A stretch of DNA of 64,000 nt from Aureimonas sp. Leaf427. Its GTDB lineage: Bacteria; Pseudomonadota; Alphaproteobacteria; Rhizobiales; Rhizobiaceae. Both the position numbers and the translations under genes were made by a program. Positions 1 to 10,117 of this stretch are shown here, in pieces (positions within the stretch are counted from its first letter, which is position 1; every line of letters starts with the position of its first letter). The stretch is from assembly GCF_001425485.1 (NCBI RefSeq), contig NZ_LMQW01000048.1:186001-250000 (forward strand), given 5' to 3'. The notes under the pieces were generated by a model that was given only the letters and a program-made list of their open reading frames with translations, made no database searches and had not been told where the DNA came from.

Positions 1-84
1 CCCGCCAAGCGCGGCGCCGGCGTCAAGGTCGCCTCGGTGGACGAGCTGATCGGCAAGCTGAAGAGCGAGGCGGGCGTCCTCTGA
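1..84 (+). CDS. etfB: Electron transfer flavoprotein beta subunit, 3' end only
   Basis: Only the last 27 codons lie in the window, ending KLKSEAGVL and TGA. The tail, with a VKVASVDELIGKLK segment, is typical of the EtfB C-terminus, and etfA follows on the same strand. EtfB pairs with EtfA to form the soluble FAD/AMP heterodimer that takes electrons from acyl-CoA dehydrogenases and hands them to ETF-quinone oxidoreductase. The 5' end lies outside the window, so intactness cannot be judged. Confidence 0.85.
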   Translation, partial: PAKRGAGVKVASVDELIGKLKSEAGVL

Positions 85-214
85 TCCCTGCCGATCCTCC
101 GGAGATGTCCGGCGGCCGCCTCGCGCGAGCGACATGCGGCGGCCGGGCTCTCTTGCGGGGATCGATCCGGATCGGACGAGGCAGGACCCATTTCGAGACG
201 AGAGGACCATTTCG

Positions 215-1147
215 ATGACGACGCTTCTGATCGCCGAACATGACAAGGGCGCGCTCTCCGAGCAGACCGCCAAGGCGCTGACCGCCGCCGCCGCTCTCGG
301 CGGCGCGGTGCATGTGCTGGTCGCCGGCACCAACGCATCCGCCGCAGCGGCCGAGGCCGCCAAGCTTTCCGGCGTCGAGAAGGTTCTCGTCGCGGATGGC
401 GGACCCACCGCCAACGGCCTCGCCGAACCGCTGGCCGATCTCATCGTCAAGCTTTCGGGCAGCTACGATGCGATCGTCGGCCCGTCCACGACGACGGTGA
501 AGAACGTGCTGCCGCGCGTCGCCGCGCTCCTCGACGTGATGCAGATCTCCGACGTCACCGGCGTCGAGGGCGCCGATACGTTCGAGCGGCCGATCTATGC
601 CGGCAACGCGATCCAGACGGTGAAGTCCGCCGACAAGGTCAAGGTCGTGACCGTTCGCACCGCCTCCTTCAAGGCGACCGGGGCCGGTGCCGCTGCAGCG
701 CCCGTCGAGACGGTCGAGGCGGCCGGCGATCCCGGCGTCTCCACCTTCGTCGAGGACAAGCTCGCCGTCTCCGAGCGCCCGGATCTCACCAGCGCCAAGA
801 TCGTTCTCTCCGGCGGCCGCGCGCTCGGCTCCAAGGAGAAGTTCGAGGAGGTCATCCTGCCGCTTGCCGACAAGCTCGGCGCCGCCGTCGGCGCCTCCCG
901 CGCGGCGGTGGATGCGGGCTATGCCCCCAACGACTGGCAGGTCGGCCAGACCGGCAAGGTCGTGGCGCCCGACCTCTACATCGCGGCCGGCATTTCCGGC
1001 GCGATCCAGCATCTGGCCGGCATGAAGGATTCGAGGGTCATCGTCGCGATCAACAAGGACGAGGAAGCCCCGATCTTCCAGGTCGCCGACTACGGCCTCG
1101 TCGGCGACATCTTCCAGATCCTGCCGGAAATGGCGTCCAAGCTCTGA
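215..1147 (+). CDS. etfA: Electron transfer flavoprotein alpha subunit
   Basis: A 310-residue protein of normal EtfA length. Residues 1-180 form the N-terminal alpha/beta domain ([10 protein letters not shown] start). The C-terminal FAD domain carries the family signature around [21 protein letters not shown] and [12 protein letters not shown]. The ATG at 215 is chosen because AGAGGA lies 8 nt upstream; an in-frame ATG at 134 would add a non-family leader. It lies 130 bp after etfB, so the two are probably co-transcribed. Role: electron carrier in fatty acid and amino acid beta-oxidation, acting with the dehydrogenase encoded next. A perfect 16-bp hairpin follows the stop codon. Confidence 0.95.
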   Translation: MTTLLIAEHDKGALSEQTAKALTAAAALGGAVHVLVAGTNASAAAAEAAKLSGVEKVLVADGGPTANGLAEPLADLIVKLSGSYDAIVGPSTTTVKNVLPRVAALLDVMQISDVTGVEGADTFERPIYAGNAIQTVKSADKVKVVTVRTASFKATGAGAAAAPVETVEAAGDPGVSTFVEDKLAVSERPDLTSAKIVLSGGRALGSKEKFEEVILPLADKLGAAVGASRAAVDAGYAPNDWQVGQTGKVVAPDLYIAAGISGAIQHLAGMKDSRVIVAINKDEEAPIFQVADYGLVGDIFQILPEMASKL

Positions 1148-1150
1148 CAT

Positions 1151-1192
1151 CGACCGCCCCGGCCTTCGGCATGCCCAAGGCCGGGGCGGTCG
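1151..1192 (+). terminator. Perfect 16-bp hairpin after etfA
   Basis: CGACCGCCCCGGCCTT at 1151-1166 is exactly complementary to 1177-1192, with a 10-nt loop. It begins 3 bases after the etfA stop. No U-tract follows, so it may be a 3' end-stabilising or partial-termination structure rather than a classical intrinsic terminator. Confidence 0.55.
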
Positions 1193-1363
1193 TGAGATAA
1201 GACAGGGCGGATCGAAGCGCTTCGGCCGCCTCGCCGGGCGGGCAACCGCACATCCGGGCACACCGCGCCACGAACTTCGAACGTCTCTCAGAATTGAGTC
1301 CATTCCTTCCGTGGAAACGGTCTATGCTGCACCTGCAAACGGTGCGGCGCGGTGGCGGGACGA

Positions 1364-2245
1364 ATGGCAGACGAGATGCGCAAGATTGGAATCGTGGGCG
1401 CCGGGCAGATGGGCCCGGGCATCGCGCATGTCGTCGCCCTGTCGGGCTACGACGTGACGCTTTACGACCTCACCCCGGATCGCGCCGTTCGCGGCGTCGA
1501 GAAGGCGGTTCTGACCCTCGACCGGCAGGCCGCGTCCGGCAAGATCACCGAGACGGAGAAGACCGACGCGATCGGGCGCATCCGCGCCGCGCAGACGGTT
1601 TCCGATCTGTCGGACATGGATCTCGTCGTCGAGGCCGCGACGGAGGACGAGACGGTCAAGCGCAAGATCTACGCGACCGTCTGCCCGGTCCTGAAGCCCT
1701 CCGCGATCCTCTCCACCAACACGTCCTCGATCTCGATCACGCGGCTCGCCTCCGCCACCGACCGGCCCGACCGCTTCATCGGCATCCACTTCATGAACCC
1801 CGTCCCGGTCATGAAGCTCGTCGAGCTGGTGCGCGGCATCGCCACGGGCGATCCGACCTTCGAGACCTCCAAGGCCTTCGTCGCGTCCCTCGACAAGACC
1901 GTCACCGTCTCCGAGGACTTCCCGGCCTTCATCGTCAATCGCATTCTCCTGCCGATGATCAACGAGGCGATCTATACGCTCTACGAGGGCGTCGGATCGG
2001 TGGAGTCGATCGACATGGCCATGCGGCTCGGCGCGAACCATCCGATGGGGCCGCTCCAGCTGGCCGATTTCATCGGCCTCGACACCTGCCTCTCCATCAT
2101 GCAGGTGCTGCATGACGGGCTCGCCGATTCCAAGTATCGGCCCTGTCCGCTCCTGGTGAAATATGTCGAGGCCGGCTGGCTCGGCCGCAAGACGCAGCGC
2201 GGCTTCTACGACTATCGTGGCGAGACGCCCGTCCCGACGCGCTGA
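1364..2245 (+). CDS. 3-hydroxybutyryl-CoA dehydrogenase
   Basis: A 293-residue NAD(P)-dependent 3-hydroxyacyl-CoA dehydrogenase that interconverts 3-hydroxybutyryl-CoA and acetoacetyl-CoA. The N-terminal Rossmann domain has the GAGQMG dinucleotide loop near residue 12. The catalytic His/Glu region is GIHFMNPVPVMKLVELV, followed by the helical C-terminal domain (NRILLPMINEAIY, GADFIGLDTCLSIM-like region). Length and motifs match the stand-alone Hbd/PaaH-type enzymes rather than the large FadB fusions. Start at 1364 (MADEMRKIG) follows a weak GGCGGGA; ATG at 1376 is equally possible. The position after etfBA is common in this order. Confidence 0.92.
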   Translation: MADEMRKIGIVGAGQMGPGIAHVVALSGYDVTLYDLTPDRAVRGVEKAVLTLDRQAASGKITETEKTDAIGRIRAAQTVSDLSDMDLVVEAATEDETVKRKIYATVCPVLKPSAILSTNTSSISITRLASATDRPDRFIGIHFMNPVPVMKLVELVRGIATGDPTFETSKAFVASLDKTVTVSEDFPAFIVNRILLPMINEAIYTLYEGVGSVESIDMAMRLGANHPMGPLQLADFIGLDTCLSIMQVLHDGLADSKYRPCPLLVKYVEAGWLGRKTQRGFYDYRGETPVPTR

Positions 2246-2380
2246 TCGCAGGCGCAGAGCCGATGCGCCGATGGGCCGCCGGAGATCGGGAGGTCGGATC
2301 GGGCCGCCTTAACGCGGGTTCAAGACTGTCGAGTTAGGTTCGGCGCGTCCGCTCGATCCCTGCCGACGGTGCCCTGTTTC

Positions 2381-3244
2381 ATGATCGCTCGCATCAGATC
2401 GCTCCGATCCGCCATGGCCGCGATGTCGCGGACGGAGCGGTATGCCCTCGCGCTGGCTCTCGGCCTTTTCTGTTTCTGGGCAGGGTCCATCGGCCCGATC
2501 GAGGCGGCCGGGCGGCTCGACGATCTCCGTCCCTCGCTGATGCTCGATCACGGCGCCTTCGCCGCCGCCGCCGCGCCCGTCTCCTCTACCCTCGCGCCAG
2601 GAGGGGGCGCCGCGGACCTTCCCTGGTTCCTGGCGCCGCTCAATCCCCGCAACGCCCTCCTCGCGGTCCACCTCGTCGGCCTCTCCATCGGCTTCGGCGG
2701 CGCCTTGATTCTCGACGCCTGGCTTTTGTCCTGGATGGTGCGCGGGCGGCAGTCGCAGTCGGTCGGAACGGCCTTCGAGCTGATCGGTGCGGTCGTCTCG
2801 ATCGGCCTTCTGCTGCTTTGGATTTCGGGCCTCGGCTTCCTGATCCTCTATTCTTTGACCGACCCCGCCAAGCTCGCCAACCCCAAGCTCTGGGGCAAGA
2901 TCGGCATCGTCTCGATCCTGACCTTAAACGGCTTCGCCCTGCATCGCTGGGTCATGCCGATGACGCTGAAGGATGTGCACCAGCCGCTCTTCAGCGGGGC
3001 GACGCTTCAGGCGCGCCTGATCGGCCTGGCCTCCGGTTCGGTCTCGGCGGCGTCCTGGGTCTCGGCCTTTCTCCTCGGCCTGCTGAAGGAGCTGAACGGG
3101 CGGATCGGCGTGCTCGACATCGTCCACTGCTGGACGGCGCTTCTGCTCCTCGCCTTTCTCGGCGCCAATCTCCTGCTTCTCGCCAGGGCCGGCTTCCGAA
3201 CGGTCGTCCCGGCGCACCATCCGTCCGGCCTTCAGCCAAGCTGA
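2381..3244 (+). CDS. Multi-pass membrane protein of unknown function
   Basis: A 287-residue hydrophobic protein with about six membrane segments: near residues 20-38, 85-112, 125-153, 165-185, 210-232 and 248-272. The N-terminus is basic (RIRSLRS). I do not recognise a family signature. The arrangement of helices loosely recalls small integral proteins such as CopD-like or DUF2214-type proteins, but no diagnostic His/Cys pattern is evident. It stands alone, convergent with the TIGR02302 gene. The start is uncertain: an in-frame GTG at 2369 is possible, and no clear ribosome binding site is seen before either. Confidence 0.75.
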   Translation: MIARIRSLRSAMAAMSRTERYALALALGLFCFWAGSIGPIEAAGRLDDLRPSLMLDHGAFAAAAAPVSSTLAPGGGAADLPWFLAPLNPRNALLAVHLVGLSIGFGGALILDAWLLSWMVRGRQSQSVGTAFELIGAVVSIGLLLLWISGLGFLILYSLTDPAKLANPKLWGKIGIVSILTLNGFALHRWVMPMTLKDVHQPLFSGATLQARLIGLASGSVSAASWVSAFLLGLLKELNGRIGVLDIVHCWTALLLLAFLGANLLLLARAGFRTVVPAHHPSGLQPS

Positions 3245-3367
3245 GCGGCGCCGGGCGCTTTTCGGCCGAGTGGTGCTGCCGGGCCGCCACGGTCGCGAAG
3301 AACCGCCGCCGCTGTCAGCCGCGCGCGGCGTTCTCTTGAGAGACACCAGAGGCCCCTGACATCGCGG

Positions 3368-3391
3368 GCCGCCCCGTCGCCGAAGGGCGGC
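3368..3391. terminator. Short GC-rich hairpin between convergent genes
   Basis: GCCGCCC at 3368-3374 pairs with GGGCGGC at 3385-3391. It lies between the convergent ends of the membrane protein (3244) and the TIGR02302 gene (3398). There is no U-tract, so its role as a terminator is only suggested. Confidence 0.3.
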
Positions 3392-3397
3392 GGAGCG

Positions 3398-6076
3398 TCA
3401 GGGCGTGCGGAGCAGCCGCTCCAGGTATTCGCGCTCCTGCTGAGGCGAGAGCTGGTTGCCGAGGCGGCTGCGGATCGAATCGAGAATGCGCCGGGCGCGC
3501 TGCGTGTCGATCTCGTCGGGCACGTCCACGTCCTGGCCGAAATCGGGGCCTTGCGTGGCGCGCTGTCGGCCCAGCGGGTCGCGGCCGGAGCGCTGCTGGC
3601 CGCGGCCGTAGCCTTCGCCCATCTGGCCCTGGCCGGGCTGCTGGCCCTGGCCCTGCTGCATGGCCTGCTGCATCTGGCTCATCATGTCCTTGGCGCCGCG
3701 GCGCAGCGCTTCCATGGCCTTGCCCTGCTCGCCGACCGCGCCGCCGTCGTCGCCCTCGCCGAGCGCCCCTTCCGCACGACCCATGGCCTTGCCGGCTTCC
3801 CCGAAGCCCTCGCCGGGCTCGATGCCCATGCCCTTCATGCCGTCCTGCATCTCGCCGAGCTCCTTCTGGAGCTGCGCCTGCTGGTCCTTGAGCGACTTCA
3901 GCGCCTCCTTCAGCTGCTCGGCCGTCATCGGCTCGCCCTTGTCGCCGGGCTGGCCCGGCTGGCCCTCTTCGCCCGGCTGGCGGGGGCGGCGCTGCTGCTC
4001 TTCGACCTGCTTGCGGCCGAGATCGAAGGTCTTGTCCTTCAGCTCCTGCTGTCGGCGCAGCAGTTCGCCGAGCTTGTCCATCTGCTGCTGCATGGCGTTT
4101 TCTTCGCCGCTCTGCCCCTGCTGGCCCGGCTGCTGCTGCATGGCCTGCATATTGTCCATCATGGACTGCAGCTCTGAGAGAAGCTGCTGGGCGGCGTCCT
4201 TGGAGCCGGACTTGGCGAGGTCCTCGATGCGGTCGAGCATCTTGTCGAGATCCTGGGGGCGGATTTCCTGCGCGTTCGACATCTGGTTCTGCGACAAGGG
4301 CGGGCGGTCCTTCATCGCCTCGGCCATGGCCTGCATATACGCCTGCATGGCCTCGCGAAGCTCGGCCATCAGCTTGTCGATCTCCTCCTGGCTCGCCCCG
4401 TTTTCCAGAGCTTCCGACAGCTTTTCGCGGGCGTCGCGCAGGTTCTTCTCGGCGGCGGAAAGGTTTCCGTCCTCGATGCCGAGCGCGATCTGCCAGAGGA
4501 AATCGACCGCCTCGCGCAGCGTGTCGTCATTGGCGGCCGTGGCGATGCGCGTGCGCGCGGCGCGCAGCGCCAGATAGTCGCTGGACCGGGCGATGAATTC
4601 GGGATGGCTCACCGTCACCGCGTCGATCATGCCGACGACGCGCTTGGCCGCATTGGCATCGAGCGCCAGGATGCGCCGCTGCTCGATCACGGCGCGCGCC
4701 AGCGGGTTGGAGAAGCGGCGGGCCGGCAGCGTCAGGAGCTTGGGCTCGGAGACGCCGGTCTGCCCGGCATCGTCATGGGCGACGAGCGTCATCGCGACCT
4801 TGGCGCCCGCATAGGGGCTCTCGGTGATGTTCGCCGAGGTCCGGCCCTTCCCCTCGCCCTTGGCCCGGCGGGGCATGGCGAGAGCGATCTCGGGCGCCGC
4901 TACGAGGGGCCGGGCGCCGGGCGCGGCCTCCTCCTTGACGACGAGTTCGACCTCGCCGCGCCGCACGCCGTAATCGTCGTTCACCGTATAGGCGAGTTCC
5001 ATCGCGCCGTTGCGCGCGGTCGCCGGCTCCGCCGCGAAGGCGATGGAGGGCGCCGTGTCCGGCACGACGTCGAAGCGCCAGCCGCCGAGCCGCGTGAAGG
5101 CGCCGGAGAGTTCGGCCGAGCCGCTCTGTGCGAGCTTCACCTCGTAGGACCCGGCGCCGGGTGCCGGGTTCTCGGCGCCATCGGGAGCGGCGTTTGCCGG
5201 GGTCGCGACCGGCACGGGAGGCTTGGCGTCGTTCGCGGCCTCGGGCAGGGGGCCGGGCGCGATCGTCGCGGGCTCGCCGCCATCGGGCGTGAAGGTAAGC
5301 GCGGCATTGGCGCCGTCGGAGACGCGGATGGAGAGGACGCTGCCGGCGGGCACGCGAAGGGAGGCGGCCTCCTCGGCGCCCTCGGCCTTCGTGCCGGTGA
5401 GGAAGACGGGCGGCTGGCCCGTATAGGTCGGCGGCGTCACCCAGGCATCGACGCGCGCGCCCGGCAGGATGGGCCCCGGCGTCGCGGCGAAGGCGTCGTC
5501 GATCTGTCCGCCGCGCGAGCCGTAGGAAAAGGCGAAGGCCGTGACGAGAACGAGGGCGACGACGGCGCGAAGCGCGAACGGATCGAAGCGCTCGGGCTCC
5601 GTGCGCGGCGTTCCCGCCGAAAGATCGCGCAGGCGAGCCGCCATCCGCGCCTGATGCTCGCGCCAGAGGGCGAGGGCGAAGGGATCGTCGGAGGTCGGGC
5701 GCTCGATCTGCGTGGCGAGCGGCTGGTGGTCGAGCCGGCTTTTGGCCTCGATCCGCCGGTCCACCGCCTCGGCGGACGGCAGCCGAAGGCCGCGCGACCG
5801 CCAGACCACGAAGAGCACGGCGGCGGCGACGAGGCCGAGAAGCGCGAAACGCAGGAGCGCGGGCGCGGCGGCGAAGAGCCCGAACCAGGAGAGGATGAGA
5901 TAGACCGCCGCCACGAGGCCGAGGCCGAGCAGGAGCGGATAGGCCCGCTCGATCAGGATCGCCCCGTAGGCGCGCCGGCGCGTCGAGGAGAGGCTGGCGG
6001 GAACGGCGGACGGGCGCTTTGCCGATGCGGGGCCTTGCTGCCCGGCCGAGCGGATCGGTCCGGTCTCCTCGTTCAT
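3398..6076 (-). CDS. TIGR02302 / DUF4175 family large membrane protein
   Basis: An 892-residue protein. Two closely spaced membrane segments lie at about residues 48-95 and a third at about 165-185. A large periplasmic region follows, with beta-rich repeats and a Pro/Ala linker near 270-310. The C-terminal 300 residues are highly charged and Gln/Met/Glu-rich coiled coil (repeated MQQQ, QPGQ, EMQDGMKGMG patterns). This layout is that of the alphaproteobacterial TIGR02302 family, whose function is unknown. It lies 90 bp downstream of lysA on the same strand, a recurrent arrangement in Rhizobiales. An envelope role is inferred from topology only. Confidence 0.88.
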   Translation of the reverse strand: MNEETGPIRSAGQQGPASAKRPSAVPASLSSTRRRAYGAILIERAYPLLLGLGLVAAVYLILSWFGLFAAAPALLRFALLGLVAAAVLFVVWRSRGLRLPSAEAVDRRIEAKSRLDHQPLATQIERPTSDDPFALALWREHQARMAARLRDLSAGTPRTEPERFDPFALRAVVALVLVTAFAFSYGSRGGQIDDAFAATPGPILPGARVDAWVTPPTYTGQPPVFLTGTKAEGAEEAASLRVPAGSVLSIRVSDGANAALTFTPDGGEPATIAPGPLPEAANDAKPPVPVATPANAAPDGAENPAPGAGSYEVKLAQSGSAELSGAFTRLGGWRFDVVPDTAPSIAFAAEPATARNGAMELAYTVNDDYGVRRGEVELVVKEEAAPGARPLVAAPEIALAMPRRAKGEGKGRTSANITESPYAGAKVAMTLVAHDDAGQTGVSEPKLLTLPARRFSNPLARAVIEQRRILALDANAAKRVVGMIDAVTVSHPEFIARSSDYLALRAARTRIATAANDDTLREAVDFLWQIALGIEDGNLSAAEKNLRDAREKLSEALENGASQEEIDKLMAELREAMQAYMQAMAEAMKDRPPLSQNQMSNAQEIRPQDLDKMLDRIEDLAKSGSKDAAQQLLSELQSMMDNMQAMQQQPGQQGQSGEENAMQQQMDKLGELLRRQQELKDKTFDLGRKQVEEQQRRPRQPGEEGQPGQPGDKGEPMTAEQLKEALKSLKDQQAQLQKELGEMQDGMKGMGIEPGEGFGEAGKAMGRAEGALGEGDDGGAVGEQGKAMEALRRGAKDMMSQMQQAMQQGQGQQPGQGQMGEGYGRGQQRSGRDPLGRQRATQGPDFGQDVDVPDEIDTQRARRILDSIRSRLGNQLSPQQEREYLERLLRTP

Positions 6077-6166
6077 CGCGCGCCCTAGCCTTTTTCCTCG
6101 TCGAATGAGGAGCCTAGCAGTTTTTGCGGCGAAGGCGAGGCGGTGACGGCGACGTGATGCTTTGCC

Positions 6167-7447
6167 TCAACCCGCGACGGGCGCCAGCCAGGGCGGCAGG
6201 CGGTCGAGCGCGATCAGCTCCTCGACGGTCTGCCGGGGGCGCACGGCGAAGAAGGCGTCCCCGTTGACGAGCACTTCCGGCACGAGCGGGCGCGTGTTGT
6301 AGGTTCCCGCCTGGACCGCGCCATAGGCGCCGGCCGTGCCGAACACGACGAGGTCGCCGGCCTGCATCGCGGGGATCTCGCGATCCTTCGCCATGTAGTC
6401 GCCGCTCTCACAGACGGGGCCGACGATGTCGGCGACGATGTGGGCTTCGCCGGCCTGCGGCTCGGCGACGGGGATGACCTCGTGCCAGGCCTCGTAGAGC
6501 GTCGGGCGGATGAGATCGTTCATCGCGGCATCGACGATGACGAAGGTCTTGTCGCCTGTGTCCTTCACGTAGACGACCTTCGACACGAGCACGCCGGCAT
6601 TGGCGACGATCAGCCGCCCCGGCTCGAAGATCACCTTGCAGCCGAGCCCGACGACATGGCGCTTGACGATCGCGGCATAGGCTTGCGGGTCCGGCGGCGT
6701 CTCGTCGGCGGCGCGATAGGGCACGCCGAGACCGCCGCCGAGATCGATATGGGTGATCCGGTGCCCATCCGCGCGCAAGTCGCCGACGAGGGCGACGAGC
6801 CGCGCGATGGCGAGGTCGAAGGGCTCCAGCTCCGTGATCTGGCTGCCGATATGCATGTCGATGCCGGCGACGAGAATGCCGGGAAGCTCGCGTGCCCGGC
6901 CGTAGACCTCGAACGCCCGATCGTAGGCGATGCCGAACTTGTCCGACTTCTTGCCGGTCGAGATCTTGGCATGGGTGCGCGCGTCGACGTCGGGATTGAT
7001 GCGGAAGGAGACATGCGCGGTGCGGCCGAGTGCGCTCGCCCGCTCGGACAGGCGGTTGAGCTCGGGCTCGGACTCGATGTTGAAGCAGAAGATCCCGGCC
7101 TCGAGCGCCTGATCGATCTCCTCTTCCGTCTTGCCGACGCCGGAGAACATGATCTTTTCGGGCGGAATGCCGGCCTTGAGCGCGCGCTTCAGCTCGCCAC
7201 CCGACACGACGTCGGCACCGGCGCCGAGATCGGCCAGCGTCTTCAGAACCGCCTGGTTGGAATTGGCCTTCATCGCGTAGCAGACGAGCGAGTCGATATC
7301 CTCGAAGGCCTGCGAGAAGACGCGGTAGTGCCGCGTCAGGGTCGCGGTGGAATAGCAGTAGAAGGGCGTTCCGACCTCCGCTGCGATGCGGCTGAGAGCG
7401 ATGTCCTCGGCATGAAGAACGCCGTCGCGATACTCGAAATGGTTCAT
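6167..7447 (-). CDS. lysA: Diaminopimelate decarboxylase
   Basis: A 426-residue PLP enzyme (fold type III) converting meso-diaminopimelate to lysine, the last step of lysine synthesis. The PLP-binding Lys is in VCYAMKANSN near residue 45. The glycine loop (LGGGLG) and the cofactor/substrate segment CESGDYMAKDR are present. The ATG at 7447 (MNHFEYRDG) gives the usual length; the open frame continues upstream but without family similarity. It sits in a leftward argH-lptM-lysA-TIGR02302 cluster. Confidence 0.96.
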   Translation of the reverse strand: MNHFEYRDGVLHAEDIALSRIAAEVGTPFYCYSTATLTRHYRVFSQAFEDIDSLVCYAMKANSNQAVLKTLADLGAGADVVSGGELKRALKAGIPPEKIMFSGVGKTEEEIDQALEAGIFCFNIESEPELNRLSERASALGRTAHVSFRINPDVDARTHAKISTGKKSDKFGIAYDRAFEVYGRARELPGILVAGIDMHIGSQITELEPFDLAIARLVALVGDLRADGHRITHIDLGGGLGVPYRAADETPPDPQAYAAIVKRHVVGLGCKVIFEPGRLIVANAGVLVSKVVYVKDTGDKTFVIVDAAMNDLIRPTLYEAWHEVIPVAEPQAGEAHIVADIVGPVCESGDYMAKDREIPAMQAGDLVVFGTAGAYGAVQAGTYNTRPLVPEVLVNGDAFFAVRPRQTVEELIALDRLPPWLAPVAG

Positions 7448-7515
7448 GGCGCTCGTCGGGGCGCTTGCCCCGGCTCCAGGCATGGCGGCGGCCGGGCCGC
7501 GCCGAGGGGATGGGA

Positions 7516-7797
7516 TCAGTTCAGCAGGGGATCGAGCAGGAAGGTTTTCGTCTTCGCGTTCGGATTGCGGCTGACCTCCGCCGGCGAGACCGTCAGATCG
7601 TTCGTCGAGGACAGCCGCGACGCCCGCTGGAAGGTCTGCGTTCCCGTCAGCCGGGACTGGGCGGCCGGGGTGCCGGGATCGGCTTCCGAGCCGATCGGAA
7701 CGGCGGCGCCGCTCGGCGAGACCGGCAGGTTCTTGCGGCCGCAGCCGGTCAGGGAGAGGCCAGCCGCCAGGAGAAGGAGGAGGCACGTTCCGCGCAT
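7516..7797 (-). CDS. Small lipoprotein, LptM-like
   Basis: A 93-residue lipoprotein. The first 20 residues form a signal peptide ending in a lipobox (LSLTGCG), so Cys would be lipidated after cleavage. It is followed by the short GRKNLPV stretch that resembles the conserved GRKGxL of LptM (YifL), then a Ser/Pro/Thr-rich low-complexity tail. In E. coli LptM helps LptD assembly at the outer membrane; that function is only inferred here. The gene lies between argH and lysA, its usual Rhizobiales location. A start at 7827 (MAGGTSG) would add 10 residues and bury the signal sequence, so 7797 is preferred. Confidence 0.8.
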   Translation of the reverse strand: MRGTCLLLLLAAGLSLTGCGRKNLPVSPSGAAVPIGSEADPGTPAAQSRLTGTQTFQRASRLSSTNDLTVSPAEVSRNPNAKTKTFLLDPLLN

Positions 7798-7904
7798 CGT
7801 CGTCAAACCGCTGGTTCCCCCTGCCATCAAATACGTTCGGGCCGGAAGAAGTCCGGCAAAAAGGCTCGAGCGCCGCTCGGGCTGGTCTCCACCGACACCG
7901 GACT

Positions 7905-9392
7905 TCATCCGGCGTCGGTGGAGGCTGTCTTCGTCATAGCCGGTTCGGCATCCGAAATCATCTGCCGCAGCGCGGGAAGCCGCTCGCGCCATCCGGCGAT
8001 CTCGCGGCGCACGTTCTCGGGCGCCGTGCCGCCGAAGCTCGTGCGCGAGCGCACGGAGGCGTCGATGCCGAGAACGTCGAAGACGGCGGCCGTGATGCCG
8101 GGATGCAGCGTCTGGAGATCGTCCAGCGAGAGCGCTTCCAGTCCGATCCGGCGCGTCTCGGCCATGGCGACGGCGCGGCCGGTGACGTGATGGGCCTCGC
8201 GGAAGGGCAAGCCGGCCTCGCGCACCAGCCAGTCGGCAAGGTCCGTCGCGGTGGAGAAGCCGTGGCCGGCGGCGCGGCGCATGGCCTCTGCGTCGATCGT
8301 CATGTCGCGAACCATGCCGGTCGTCGCGGCCAGCGCCAGCGCGAGGCTGTCGATCGCGTCGAAGACCTGTTCCTTGTCCTCCTGCATGTCCTTCGAATAG
8401 GCGAGCGGCAGGCCTTTCATCACGGTGAGGAGCGAGATCAGCGCGCCGTTGATGCGGCCCGTCTTGGCGCGCACGAGCTCGGCCGCGTCGGGATTGCGCT
8501 TCTGCGGCATGATCGAGGAGCCGGTCGAGAAGGCGTCGGACAGGCGCGCGAAGCCGAATTGCGGCGTCGACCAGATCACGATCTCCTCGGCCATGCGCGA
8601 CAGGTGCACCGCCGCGATCGAGGCCATGGAGAGAAATTCGAGAGCGAAGTCGCGGTCGGACACCGAATCGATCGAGTTGCGCGTCGGCTCGCGGAAGCCG
8701 AGCGCCGCCGCCGTCTGGTGCCGGTCGATCGGAAAGCCCGTGCCGGCAAGGGCGGCCGCGCCGAGCGGAGACTCGTCCATCCGCCTCGCCGCGTCGATGC
8801 AGCGCGAGCGGTCGCGCGCAGCCATCTCGACATAGGCGAGGCAGTGATGGCCGAAGGTCACGGGCTGGGCGACCTGGAGATGGGTGAAACCGGGCATGAC
8901 GGTCTCGGCATGTTCCTCGGCCCGGTCGAGCAGGGCTTCGATCAGCCGGTCGAGGGCGGCCGCGCAGTCCAGCGTCGCGCGTTTGACGTGCAGCCGGAAG
9001 TCGACCGCGACCTGATCGTTGCGCGAGCGCGCCGTGTGCAGCCGTCCCGCGGCCGGGCCGATCAGCTCGGCGAGCCGGGCCTCGACGTTCATATGGATGT
9101 CCTCGCGCTCCCGCGAGAAGGCGAAAGCGCCCGATTCGATCTCGGCGAGGACGAGGTCTAGCCCTTTCAGGATCTCCTCTGCATCCGCCGCCCCGATGAT
9201 GCCGCGATCGGACAGCATTCGGGCATGGGCCTTGGACCCGGCGATGTCTTCGGCATAGAGACGCTTGTCGAAGTCGATCGACGCGTTGATCTCCTGCATG
9301 ATCGCGTCGGGCTTCTTGGAGAAGCGGCCGCCCCACATCTCGTTGCCGCCGGCGGGCCTGTCGCTTGGGGTCTTGCCGCTCGTATCGTTCAT
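7905..9392 (-). CDS. argH: Argininosuccinate lyase
   Basis: A 495-residue member of the fumarase/aspartase superfamily that splits argininosuccinate into arginine and fumarate. The fumarate-lyase signature [12 protein letters not shown] is intact near residue 310, and the N-terminal [20 protein letters not shown] block is typical. The ATG at 9392 adds about 18 residues before MWGGRF, a little longer than average. The gene is divergent from the TlpA gene with only 26 bp between the start codons, so the two promoters must overlap. Confidence 0.96.
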   Translation of the reverse strand: MNDTSGKTPSDRPAGGNEMWGGRFSKKPDAIMQEINASIDFDKRLYAEDIAGSKAHARMLSDRGIIGAADAEEILKGLDLVLAEIESGAFAFSREREDIHMNVEARLAELIGPAAGRLHTARSRNDQVAVDFRLHVKRATLDCAAALDRLIEALLDRAEEHAETVMPGFTHLQVAQPVTFGHHCLAYVEMAARDRSRCIDAARRMDESPLGAAALAGTGFPIDRHQTAAALGFREPTRNSIDSVSDRDFALEFLSMASIAAVHLSRMAEEIVIWSTPQFGFARLSDAFSTGSSIMPQKRNPDAAELVRAKTGRINGALISLLTVMKGLPLAYSKDMQEDKEQVFDAIDSLALALAATTGMVRDMTIDAEAMRRAAGHGFSTATDLADWLVREAGLPFREAHHVTGRAVAMAETRRIGLEALSLDDLQTLHPGITAAVFDVLGIDASVRSRTSFGGTAPENVRREIAGWRERLPALRQMISDAEPAMTKTASTDAG

Positions 9393-9418
9393 GAAATCCA
9401 CGAAGAGGTTCGTCGCCG

Positions 9419-10117
9419 ATGTCCGTTGAAAGCCCGAGCCCATCGTCTCCCCCGCCGCGCCGCCGGCGCCGGGGTCTGTTCGGGATCGGCCTTGCCGCGC
9501 TGGCGCTCGGCGCGCTGTCGGGTGCCGGGGTCCTATACGTGATGGAGACGCGATCTGGCAACGAAGCGATGAGCGCCGCCGCCTGCGGCGAGGACGAGGC
9601 GGCCCGCGCCGCGCTCGATGCCGGCGCGCGGGGCGAGGTCGCCGCCGTCCAGCCGCTGGACACGCCCTTCGACGCCTCGTCGCTCGCCTTCAAGGACGGC
9701 GACGGCAAGCCGGCGACGCTCTCGGGCTTCGCCGGGCAGACGCTCCTCGTGAACCTCTGGGCGACCTGGTGCCTTCCCTGCCGGGCCGAGATGCCGGCGC
9801 TCGACACCCTCGAACGCGAGCGCGGCGACGAGGCTTTCGCGGTCGTGCCGATCAATGTCGATCTCGGCGAGGCGGAGAAGCCGAAGGCCTTCTACACGGA
9901 GACGGGGCTGACGAGCCTGCCCTTCTACCGCGACGAGACGATGGGGGTCTTCAACGATCTGAAGGCGCGGGGCCTTGCGCTCGGCCTGCCCGTCACCCTC
10001 CTCGTCGATCCCGCCGGCTGCGCCCGCGGCATCCTCAGCGGCCCCGCCGAATGGGCGAGCCCCGATGCGCTGAAGCTGATCGACGGGCTGAAGGGGCTCG
10101 GCGGCACGACGGGCTGA
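9419..10117 (+). CDS. tlpA: TlpA-family thiol:disulfide interchange protein
   Basis: A 232-residue membrane-anchored thioredoxin. A basic N-terminus (PRRRRRG) is followed by one membrane segment at about residues 20-41. A periplasmic thioredoxin fold carries the active site WCLPC near residue 119 and the cis-Pro loop [10 protein letters not shown] near 190. This motif and anchoring match TlpA/CycY proteins, which reduce cytochrome c apoproteins or copper chaperones of cytochrome oxidase. Divergence from argH is a recurring arrangement in this order. Confidence 0.88.
   Translation: MSVESPSPSSPPPRRRRRGLFGIGLAALALGALSGAGVLYVMETRSGNEAMSAAACGEDEAARAALDAGARGEVAAVQPLDTPFDASSLAFKDGDGKPATLSGFAGQTLLVNLWATWCLPCRAEMPALDTLERERGDEAFAVVPINVDLGEAEKPKAFYTETGLTSLPFYRDETMGVFNDLKARGLALGLPVTLLVDPAGCARGILSGPAEWASPDALKLIDGLKGLGGTTG

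Noticed and set aside
23-1303. Long opposite-strand frames over etfA, tyrA, argH, secA, lysC and ptsP
   Set aside because: High-GC coding DNA gives long open antisense frames. They lack ribosome binding sites and recognisable domains, while the sense frames are conserved enzymes.
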